Part shown: piece after piece, positions 1-5,351 of the stretch | Position numbering within the stretch: the stretch's first letter is position 1 | Layout of the letters: each line of letters begins with the position of its first letter | Source: Acidobacteriota bacterium | GTDB taxonomy: Bacteria; Acidobacteriota; Vicinamibacteria; Vicinamibacterales; UBA2999 | Direction of reading: 5' to 3' | DNA: 5,351 nucleotides | Assembly (NCBI GenBank): GCA_020851835.1 | Contig: JADZBZ010000188.1 | Coordinates: forward strand, 1-5,351 | Notes under the pieces: model-generated | What the model saw: the letters and a program-made list of their open reading frames with translations, nothing else | Database searches by the model: none | Told to the model about the DNA's origin: nothing | Program-made: the position numbers and the translations under genes

Positions 1-1338
1 GCCGAACGCTTCGTCCACTGGTGGCGGCGGTACGGCCTGGTCAAGACCATGGTGTTGACGACCGCAGTGCTGTGGCCGCTGATCCGTTTCGAGATGCTGC
101 CTGCGGCAACGTCGACCTTCGTCGAGTCGGTGGCCGAGGGCCAGGGGCTGCGCCTCACGGTGGAGGACTAGAGCTTCTCGCTCGGCGAGTTCGCCGCCAC
201 GGCCCACGGCGTCCTCATCGGCACCGGCGGCGGATATCGCGAGCGGTTCGTCTTTCGGGCCGACGCCATCGAGGTGGATGCCAGCCTGTGGCAGAACGTC
301 CGGGACGGCGTGGCTCGACTGCCGCGCCGCGCCGCCAACACCGTGCGCTGGCTGACTGGACGCCGCCAGGCCCCCATGCCGCCACGGCCGGTGGGCCGCT
401 CGGTGACCATCGTTGGCGGCGAACTGTACCTCGAGCGGCTCATGTCGGGCCGGGGCAACTGGCAGGACGCCGTGGCCCGCACCTTCGCTCCTGGCACCGA
501 GCCGGAGACGACCACTCCCTACTACATCCCGCAGATCGAACTGCAGGATTTCAAGATCACCTACGTCGAGCACCTGCCGGCTGAACCAGGGACCGGATTG
601 GAGCAGTCGCTGACCTCGACCCTCCACCTCGACGAGGGTTCGCTCTCGCTCGGGGACTTCGTTGGGCCGGCCGACGACCGGGACAACCCCACCGACTTCT
701 CGCTGGACGGGCGCGTGGGTGACGGGCGCGTGTCGGTCACGGGAGCGTTCAACCTGTGGGCGGCGAGCTTCGCCCTCGACATCTCGATCAACAACGTGGG
801 CGCGGCCACCCTGGGCGTGATGTCGCCCGAGGCCTCGGTCGTACCCGCCGCCGGCACCATGACCGGTCACATCGCCCTGGCGGTGAAGCAGGACGAACTG
901 CGGACCTGCGATGTCAACATCCAGTTTTTCGACGTGCGCTACCGGCCGAATCCCCGGTCGCCGTTCACCCGCAGTCGAAGCACCCTCGTCGCCGAGCAGC
1001 TCGAACCGGTTCGGGTCTCCGGGCCGGTGCAGGCCGGATGCACGGGCAACTGGAGCGATCCGCAGTTCAGGCCCCTGTGGGCGGTGCAATCGAGCATGAC
1101 GGCCCGGGCGCTGCAAGACGCGCCGGCGGCGGTCCACCTGGCGGCCCTGTTCGATCAGAAGCGCTTCAGTGACGCCCTGGGCCCCGACAGCGTGCAGGCC
1201 GAGCTCCAACGTGCCAGCGAGCAGCTGACCGAACGTATCGGCCAGCAAGTCGGCGAGCAGACCGGCAATGCCGTCGGCCGAAGCCTGAAGAGCGTTGGTC
1301 GCGGGATCGGCCGCATCTTCGGACGCAAGCCGAAGTAG
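1..1338 (+). CDS. AsmA-like membrane-anchored protein, 5'-partial, interrupted by an in-frame amber codon
   Basis: Frame 1 is open from the window edge to TAG at 1336-1338 (445 visible codons) except for TAG at codon 57. Visible codons 11-28 (YGLVKTMVLTTAVLWPLI) form one hydrophobic segment after a basic stretch, as expected of an inner-membrane anchor with the rest in the periplasm. The body is rich in beta-type alternation, with phrases typical of AsmA/DUF748-like proteins: SFSLGEF (58-64), then a GGELYLERLMSGRGNW stretch near 139-154, SLSLGDF (214-220), and GNWSDPQFRPLWA near 349-361. The last 35 residues look like a cationic amphipathic helix. AsmA-like proteins act in envelope or outer-membrane lipid homeostasis, but the exact role here cannot be told. 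Codon use is strongly GC3-biased on both sides of the amber codon, so both halves belong to one gene. The true start probably lies just upstream of the window, since ATG at 49 falls inside the membrane segment and has no clear ribosome site. If the stop is real, GTG at 274 is the first in-frame restart and would give 354 aa with no anchor. It converges on the peptidase gene. Family assignment is moderate, from pattern only. Confidence 0.6.
169..171 (+). other. In-frame TAG (amber) codon inside the AsmA-like gene
   Basis: The codon order reads L-T-V-E-D-stop-S-F-S-L-G-E-F, with the same frame continuing for 388 more codons. There is no frameshift. One base change would restore sense (for example to Tyr, Trp, Leu, Ser, Gln, Lys or Glu). 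The stop separates the membrane anchor (codons 1-56) from the periplasmic body. It may be a recent inactivating mutation, an assembly or sequencing error, or, less likely, a read-through site. The sequence alone cannot decide. Confidence 0.9.
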
Positions 1339-1403
1339 TACAGTCCGGCCGCTGGGACCAGGGCATCGATCTGTGCGAGGCATTGCGTAAGGTCGTTCGC
1401 GCG

Positions 1404-3578
1404 TCAGCGCGCCACCTTCGCCAGCGCTCCAGCCGCCTCCTGTACTTGAGCAGCCAGCGCATTCACCGCTGCCGAGACCGTCCGAACGCCGCCCTGTGCC
1501 TCGTCGAACCGCTTCTCCTCGAGGCCTTCGCGAATCTGCGGCATCGTCTTCACCCCGTAGCCGGTGTAGAAACCGGGGGCGTAGATCTGGTGCTTGAACC
1601 AGTCGCGCCGGGGGAGGCCGTCGCTGTTGCCGAGCTTCTGCTCCGACTTCAGCAGCAGCGTGTTGAGCGAGCGCAGTTCGGCGCGGCCGACGAGTGCGGC
1701 CGAGTCCTGGCGATCCACCCGCGCATACGCCTGCTCGTACGCGCGGCCGGCGCGCTCGAGCGCCTCGACCGCGGCCCGCACGGGTGCGAGGTTCACCTTC
1801 GCGTCCTGGGTGTCGGCGGCCAGCTTCTCGAGTTCCACCACATAGCGCATCAGCGTGTCGGCCGTGTCGGTGAACTGGAATGGCAATACGGGCGCGTCCG
1901 CCAGCCGCAGCAGCAGCGTGCCGGTGAGCTGCGACAGCGTGCGCCCGTACGCGAAGTCGCCGTCCGCGAACTTCGTGTACCAGGTCACCGTGTCGTACGC
2001 GGAGTGGTAGACGCCGCCCGGGCTTTCCCCGCCGAAGCCCACGTTGAGCGACGAGAGGGTGAGGTGCTGCAGGAACGGCGTGTAGTCCGACCCCGAACCG
2101 AGCGGCGCCAGCCACAGCGCCGGGTCCTTCTCGCGCTCGGGCCGGGCGACCGCGGTCGTGTTCATCAGCTGACGGCGCCGCGACTCTTCGGCCACCGGCT
2201 TACCGGTTCGCGGATCCATCACGTCGCGTGACACCTCGGTCATGAACTGCTGCAGCCCATGGGAGCCGCCGACGTTGAGCCAGCCCTTCCCCGTGCTGTC
2301 CGAATTGATATAGACCGCCGCCTTGTCCTTGAGCTCCGCCGCGTGCTTCTCGGCCCACTCGGTGGACCCCAGCAGCCCCCACTCCTCACCGTCCCACAGC
2401 GCCAGAATCAGCGTGCGCTTCGGACGCCAGCCGGCCTTGAGCAGTTCCGACAGCCCGCGCGCGGTTTCCATCAACGACACCGCGCCGCTGGTCGGATCGT
2501 CGGCGCCGTTCACCCACGCGTCGTGATGGTTGCCGATGATGATCCACTCGTCGGGGAACGTCGTCCCCTCGATACGCACGATGACGTCGTGGAGGGGGCG
2601 CGACTGCCAGTCGAAGGCGAGCTTGAGGTGCGCCCGCGCCGGGCCGGGGCCCACGTGATAAGTCAACCCCAGCGCGCCCCGCCACTCCTGGGGTGCGACC
2701 GGGCCCTTCATCGCCTTCAGCAGCGGCATCGCATCGCCGTAGGAAATAGGGAGCACCGGGATCTTGAGGATGGTGACCGCCTCGGACTGCGGCAACTTCT
2801 TCGCGCCGGGCTCCGATGCCCAGCCCGGGCTGAGGGGATCGCCGGGATGCACGGGCATGTCCATGACGCTGCCGCGCTGCACGCCCTGCTCCGGCCGGAA
2901 GGGGCCCTCCGGATAGACGTCTCCCTGGAAGTACCCATCGTCGCGGGGGTCCGAGTAGATCAGGCAGCCGATGGCGCCGTGCTCCCCGGCCACCTTGGGC
3001 TTGATGCCTCGCCAGCCGCCCCCGTAGCGCGCCAGCACGATCTTGCCCTCGACGCTGATGCCCAGCTCGTCGAGTTTCTCGTAATCGGCGGGCATCCCGT
3101 AGTTCACGTACACGACCTCGCCCGTGACATCGCCATCGGCCGAGTAGGCGTTGTAGGTGGGCGTCCGGTCGGCGTCGTTCGTGTCGGGATCCTCGGGCAG
3201 CACCGGCTCCTGGATGGTCATGGTGACGCGGGTGGGCGCCACCATCTCCAGGGCGCGCTCGGTGGGCCACGGCATCAGCGCCTCGAACGACTCGATCTTC
3301 GCGTCGAGGCCCCACGACTTGAACTTCTCGAGCGCGTATTCGGCGACCTTGCGCGAGCCGGGCCGGCCCGCCACGTGCGGCTCGCCGGCCATCGCGAACA
3401 TGTATTCCCTGAGGCGCGCGCTGTCGGGCACCTTGCGGAACTGCTCTTCCCGCTGACGCTGGGCGGCAGTGGCATCGGCCGGGAAGCCCCGAATCGCGCT
3501 GGTTTGCGCGCGGGGGGCGGGCACGACCGTCAGGGCGAGGACGAGGACGGCGAACAACGAGCGGGCAAGGTTGGCCAT
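1404..3578 (-). CDS. Exported M28B family zinc peptidase (glutamate carboxypeptidase II / PSMA-like)
   Basis: A 724-aa co-catalytic two-zinc exopeptidase with the full three-domain layout of glutamate carboxypeptidase II (about 750 aa). Residues 1-24 are a signal peptide with a hydrophobic core (LFAVLVLALTVV) and a likely cut after PAPRA, so the enzyme is exported. A protease-associated (PA) domain spans about 145-280 (GKIVLARYGG, IYSDPRDDGYF, GVQRGS). The peptidase core at about 320-565 keeps every metal and catalytic residue: H351 and D361 in GNHHDAWVNGADDP, E398 (general base) and E399 in WDGEEWGLLGS, D427 in YINSDS, and H525 in VYHSAYDT. A transferrin-receptor-like dimerization domain follows at about 590-720 (HQIYAPGFYTGYG). 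Compared from memory with human GCPII, the arginine patch that holds acidic substrates is absent, so the substrate is probably not a gamma- or alpha-glutamyl peptide. A role in peptide scavenging is inferred. ATG at 3578 was chosen over an upstream ATG at 3617 because it starts the signal peptide directly, has a GAGGGA site 7 nt upstream, and avoids overlap with the upstream gene. Confidence 0.93.
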   Translation of the reverse strand: MANLARSLFAVLVLALTVVPAPRAQTSAIRGFPADATAAQRQREEQFRKVPDSARLREYMFAMAGEPHVAGRPGSRKVAEYALEKFKSWGLDAKIESFEALMPWPTERALEMVAPTRVTMTIQEPVLPEDPDTNDADRTPTYNAYSADGDVTGEVVYVNYGMPADYEKLDELGISVEGKIVLARYGGGWRGIKPKVAGEHGAIGCLIYSDPRDDGYFQGDVYPEGPFRPEQGVQRGSVMDMPVHPGDPLSPGWASEPGAKKLPQSEAVTILKIPVLPISYGDAMPLLKAMKGPVAPQEWRGALGLTYHVGPGPARAHLKLAFDWQSRPLHDVIVRIEGTTFPDEWIIIGNHHDAWVNGADDPTSGAVSLMETARGLSELLKAGWRPKRTLILALWDGEEWGLLGSTEWAEKHAAELKDKAAVYINSDSTGKGWLNVGGSHGLQQFMTEVSRDVMDPRTGKPVAEESRRRQLMNTTAVARPEREKDPALWLAPLGSGSDYTPFLQHLTLSSLNVGFGGESPGGVYHSAYDTVTWYTKFADGDFAYGRTLSQLTGTLLLRLADAPVLPFQFTDTADTLMRYVVELEKLAADTQDAKVNLAPVRAAVEALERAGRAYEQAYARVDRQDSAALVGRAELRSLNTLLLKSEQKLGNSDGLPRRDWFKHQIYAPGFYTGYGVKTMPQIREGLEEKRFDEAQGGVRTVSAAVNALAAQVQEAAGALAKVAR

Positions 3579-3585
3579 GGATCGA

Positions 3586-3591
3586 TCCCTC
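3586..3591 (-). promoter_or_regulatory. Ribosome binding site of the M28B peptidase, overlapping the upstream stop codon
   Basis: On the minus strand GAGGGA lies 7 nt before the ATG at 3578. It shares bases with the TGA (3592-3590) that ends the methyltransferase gene, read as TGAGGGA. The site decides the start codon, and its overlap with the stop suggests translational coupling between the two genes. Confidence 0.75.
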
Positions 3592-4753
3592 ACGCAAGCT
3601 TCCTCAGAATGAAGCACTTCAGGTAGTACGTTTCCGGCACGCCGAGCAGCACCGGGTGGTCGCGGCCCTGCATGCGCTTCTCGACGACGGTGACAGGCAC
3701 ATGGCTGTCGACCGATGCCTCGTACAGCACCTGTCCGAACATCGCTTCATCCACGTTGTACGAGCAGCTGCAGGTGACGAGGTAGCCGCCCGGGTTCAGC
3801 AGGCGAAGCGCGCGAAGGTTGATCTCCTTGTACCCGGCCAGCGCCTTCGGCACCGATGCCTTGTTCTTGGCGAAGGCCGGCGGGTCGAGCACGATGGTGT
3901 CGTAGCGCGCACCCTCACGCTCGAGGTGCCGCAGTTCGTCGAATACGTTCGCCTCGCGGGCGGTGAGGTTGGCGAGCCCGTTCTTCGCGGCGTTGTGCGC
4001 AATGCGGGCCACGGCGTCGGCCGAGCTGTCGAGGGCCTCCACCTGGTCGGCCCCCGGCGCCAGGCGCAGGGCGAAGCCGCCACTGTAGCTGAAGCCGTCG
4101 AGCACTCGGCCCCGGGCGTAGCGCGCGGCGGCCTCGCGGTTCTCCCGCTGGTCGAGGAAGAGCCCGGTCTTCTGCCCGTGCCAGGGGTCGACGTCGTACT
4201 CCACGGGACCCTCGCGCACGGCCACCGTCTCGGGCACCTCGCCGTACAGCGGCTCCACCATCTGCTCCAGTCCTTCGAGCAGGCGGACCTTGGGATCGTT
4301 GCGCGCCAGCACGCCGGTGGCCCCGGTCAGTTCGACGAGCATCGGCACCAGCATCGGGACCAGGTGATCCATGCCCTGCGAAAGCGCCTGCAGCACCAGC
4401 AGATCGGCGTACTTGTCCACGATGAGGGAGGGCAGCCGGTCGGCCTCGCCGTGGATCAGCCGATACGCCGTCGCGTCCAGGTCGAGCGAGGCGCGAAAAT
4501 CGATGGCGGCCTTCAGCCGGGCGCGCCAGAACGCCTCGTCCACGGGGGCGTCACCGCGCGAGATCATCCGCAGGCAGATTTGAGACGGCCCGCTGAAGAG
4601 CGCATGGCCCAGCAGCCGGTCTTTCGGCCCCAGCACGCGAACCACCGGGCCGGCGCCGGCGTCGGCATCGCGGACGTCGGTGCGGTAAATCCAGGGATGG
4701 CCTGCGCGCAGGCGATCTTCGCCGCGCGGAGAGATGCGAACGGTGGACGTCAC
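3590..4753 (-). CDS. rlmI: RlmI-type 23S rRNA (cytosine-C5) methyltransferase
   Basis: A 387-aa SAM-dependent rRNA methyltransferase of the RlmI family (COG1092). In E. coli RlmI (396 aa) makes m5C at position 1962 of 23S rRNA; the same target here is inferred. The N-terminal PUA domain covers about residues 1-70 (RGEDRLRAGHPWIYR, with LGHALFSGPSQICLRM). A linker domain carries YRLIHGEADRLPSLIVDKY (97-115). The catalytic half contains GQKTGLFLDQR (193-203), the SAM-binding motif I DGFSYSGGF (219-227), acidic D242 after the next strand, motif IV LDPPAF (289-294), and TCSCSYN (327-333), in which C330 matches the catalytic cysteine of the family's SCS motif. The ending DHPVLLGVPETYYLKCF also matches the family. 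The open frame continues upstream to 5014, but that extension translates repeat DNA and does not belong to the family. GTG at 4753 is the first start that fits the PUA domain. No Shine-Dalgarno sequence precedes it. The peptidase starts 11 nt after its stop, so the two are probably cotranscribed. Confidence 0.9.
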   Translation of the reverse strand: MTSTVRISPRGEDRLRAGHPWIYRTDVRDADAGAGPVVRVLGPKDRLLGHALFSGPSQICLRMISRGDAPVDEAFWRARLKAAIDFRASLDLDATAYRLIHGEADRLPSLIVDKYADLLVLQALSQGMDHLVPMLVPMLVELTGATGVLARNDPKVRLLEGLEQMVEPLYGEVPETVAVREGPVEYDVDPWHGQKTGLFLDQRENREAAARYARGRVLDGFSYSGGFALRLAPGADQVEALDSSADAVARIAHNAAKNGLANLTAREANVFDELRHLEREGARYDTIVLDPPAFAKNKASVPKALAGYKEINLRALRLLNPGGYLVTCSCSYNVDEAMFGQVLYEASVDSHVPVTVVEKRMQGRDHPVLLGVPETYYLKCFILRKLA

Positions 4754-4763
4754 GGTGGTTCGT

Positions 4764-4794
4764 ACTATAGCGCCAGGGGCGACGCGGGACTGAA
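4764..4794 (-). promoter_or_regulatory. Possible promoter of the rRNA methyltransferase gene, near-leaderless
   Basis: On the minus strand TATAGT (4769-4764) matches the bacterial -10 consensus in five of six positions and stands out in very GC-rich DNA. It ends 10 nt before the GTG start, so transcription would begin about 3-4 nt before that codon. This agrees with the lack of a Shine-Dalgarno site. A weak -35 candidate, TTCAGT (4794-4789), lies 19 nt upstream, inside the adjacent hairpin; its match and spacing are poor. The -10 call is moderate and the -35 call is low. Confidence 0.45.
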
Positions 4795-4802
4795 GTCCCG
4801 CG
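4783..4802. repeat. Perfect REP-like palindrome
   Basis: CGCGGGACTGAAGTCCCGCG forms a 9-bp perfect stem (CGCGGGACT / AGTCCCGCG) with a GA loop, or 8 bp with a TGAA loop. There is no T-tract on either side, so it does not look like an intrinsic terminator. Its shape (short GC-rich inverted repeat in an intergenic gap) is that of a REP-type element. It sits directly upstream of the possible -10 of the methyltransferase gene and at the edge of the tandem array. Confidence 0.8.
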
Positions 4803-4868
4803 CTCCACGGCCCCGCGCTCCACGGCCCCGCGCTCCACCGTCCCGCGCTCCAGGGTTCCGCGCTCCAC
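4801..4868. repeat. 15-bp tandem repeat array, four units plus a partial fifth
   Basis: The unit is CGCTCCACGGCCCCG. Units at 4801-4815 and 4816-4830 are identical; 4831-4845 (CGCTCCACCGTCCCG) and 4846-4860 (CGCTCCAGGGTTCCG) diverge; 4861-4868 is the first eight bases of a fifth. The TCCCG end of the third unit equals the end of the hairpin arm just before the array, which suggests that the array grew from that element by slippage. Because 15 is divisible by three, the array reads as pentapeptides in several frames, but no known domain is produced. Confidence 0.9.
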
Positions 4869-4891
4869 AGGGCGACGCGGGACTGTCCGCC

Positions 4892-4948
4892 CATCTGCGT
4901 TTCATCTGCGGCCCGTGCCGGCGTCATCCGCGGCCCTGGTCGTCTGCG
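4892..4948. repeat. Degenerate CATCTGCG repeat cluster
   Basis: CATCTGCG occurs at 4892-4899 and 4903-4910 (11-bp period). CATCCGCG follows at 4925-4932, exactly two periods (22 bp) after the second copy, and CGTCTGCG at 4941-4948. On the minus strand it reads as GCAGATGAAACGCAGATG, which resembles the short ATCTGCG/TTCATCTG intergenic repeats seen in many large bacterial genomes (from memory, not checked). It fills the DNA directly downstream of the permease stop codon. Confidence 0.65.
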
Positions 4949-4950
4949 TT

Positions 4951-5351
4951 TCAGCCCTCTCGCAGCGCTGTCATCGGGTTGATCCGTGTCGTGGCGCGGG
5001 CGGGCAGGTAGCACGAGAGCAGGGCCACGCCGAGCAGCACGATGGTCGCGGCGGCGAATACCGAGACATCCCGGGTGCTGACGCCGAAAAGCTGGCTTTC
5101 GAGGAAGCGCGTCAAAGCCAGCGCGCCGGCCAGCCCGAGCGCCACGCCCAGGCCCGCCGTCCGGATGCCCTGACCGAGCACCAGGCCCATCACATCCCGA
5201 CGGTCGGCGCCAAGCGCCTGCCGAATGCCGAACTCGCGCACGCGCTGGGCCACCCCGAAGGCCAGGACGCCGTAGATGCCGATTCCCGACAGCATCAGCG
5301 CCACCGCGCCGAACATCGTCAGCAGCAGGGTCGGGGCCTGCCGGGTTTGAA
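4951..5351 (-). CDS. ADOP/MacB-type ABC transporter permease, C-terminal part only
   Basis: The visible 132 residues are the final FtsX-like permease domain of a MacB-type protein; the 5' part lies beyond the window edge. Three membrane helices can be seen: about 8-31 (TLLLTMFGAVALMLSGIGIYG and on), about 57-82 (GIRTAGLGVALGLAGALALT), and about 96-118 (VFAAATIVLLGVALLSCYLP). Between the first two is the conserved cytoplasmic loop RVREFGIRQALGADRRDV. Later come SQLFGVSTRD and the typical ending LPARATTRINPMTALREG. This ending and the REFGIRQALGA loop are characteristic of the ADOP (acidobacterial duplicated orphan permease) group, whose members often have no ATPase partner in the same operon. 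MacB relatives export peptides, antibiotics or lipids, or transmit force across the envelope; the substrate here is unknown. The 197-bp repeat-filled gap after the TGA (4953-4951) suggests that it is not cotranscribed with the methyltransferase gene, although both run the same way. Confidence 0.88.
   Translation of the reverse strand, partial: QTRQAPTLLLTMFGAVALMLSGIGIYGVLAFGVAQRVREFGIRQALGADRRDVMGLVLGQGIRTAGLGVALGLAGALALTRFLESQLFGVSTRDVSVFAAATIVLLGVALLSCYLPARATTRINPMTALREG

Larger units (their letters stand above)
4777..4885. repeat. 16-bp direct repeats on both sides of the tandem array
   Basis: GGGCGACGCGGGACTG occurs at 4777-4792 and again, without change, at 4870-4885, 93 bp apart in the same orientation. 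The first copy continues into the complete palindrome. The second breaks off after the first stem arm and continues as TCCGCCC, leaving only a weak imperfect hairpin. Together with the array this looks like one complete and one truncated copy of the same repeat, joined by amplified unit DNA. Confidence 0.85.

Noticed and set aside
169..171. TAG read as pyrrolysine or other programmed recoding
   Set aside because: AsmA-like proteins have no known recoded residue, no recoding structure was seen, and no tRNA or synthetase gene is in the window. Mutation or sequence error is simpler.
21..584. Open frame of 187 codons on the + strand at the window start
   Set aside because: It is an out-of-frame shadow of the AsmA-like gene, with an Arg/Gly/His-rich peptide and no domain signal.
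1398..1411. Small hairpin (CGCGC-GTCA-GCGCG) at the end of the peptidase gene as a terminator
   Set aside because: The stem is only 5 bp, it overlaps the stop codon, and no T-tract follows on either strand. In such GC-rich DNA this arises by chance.
2259..3626. Long open frame on the + strand opposite the peptidase gene
   Set aside because: It is a shadow of GC-rich coding DNA: the peptide is rich in Arg, Gly, His and Ala, resembles no family, and the opposite strand has a clear complete enzyme.
4777..4885. Possible CRISPR array
   Set aside because: The units are 15 bp, directly adjacent and without spacers; the 16-bp direct repeats occur only twice and enclose the tandem units rather than unique spacer DNA.
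3656..5011. Long open frame on the + strand opposite the methyltransferase gene
   Set aside because: It runs across the methyltransferase, the repeat array and the permease end without any recognizable domain; the minus-strand gene is certain.
4754..5014. 87-residue N-terminal extension of the methyltransferase, including WSAGP-type pentapeptide repeats
   Set aside because: The frame is open only because the 15-bp repeat has no stops. The extension would overlap the end of the permease gene, has no counterpart in the RlmI family, and the PUA domain starts right after GTG 4753.

Overview
This is a GC-rich bacterial window, estimated by eye at the mid-to-high 60s percent. It holds parts or all of four protein-coding genes. 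A FtsX/MacB-type permease end of the ADOP kind, a large exported M28B (PSMA-like) peptidase and dense GC-rich intergenic repeats together suggest Acidobacteriota, perhaps Vicinamibacteria. Gemmatimonadota is a plausible alternative. This placement is inference from gene content; there is no rRNA or other taxonomic marker here. No RNA gene, insertion sequence or CRISPR array was found.

Layout. (1) Positions 1-1338, + strand: the 3' part of a gene for a membrane-anchored AsmA-like protein. Its frame is open from the window edge to the final stop except for one in-frame amber codon at 169-171. (2) 1339-1403: a short gap between convergent genes with no convincing terminator. (3) 1404-3578, - strand: a secreted zinc peptidase of family M28B with all metal-binding and catalytic residues. 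(4) 3590-4753, - strand: an RlmI-type 23S rRNA m5C methyltransferase. Its stop codon lies inside the peptidase's ribosome binding site, so these two genes probably form one transcription unit read methyltransferase first. (5) 4754-4950: a 197-bp intergenic stretch built almost entirely of repeats: a perfect hairpin, a 15-bp tandem array, a 16-bp direct repeat on both sides of the array, and a separate CATCTGCG-type repeat cluster. A possible promoter for the methyltransferase lies at its proximal edge. (6) 4951-5351, - strand: the C-terminal end of an ADOP-type permease, whose 5' part is outside the window.

The genes do not form an obvious pathway: one rRNA modification enzyme, one periplasmic or secreted peptidase, one envelope protein and one membrane permease. 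The most unusual parts are the repeat mosaic at 4777-4948, which reaches into the methyltransferase promoter region, and the amber codon in the AsmA-like gene. I see no evidence for a new multi-gene system in this window.
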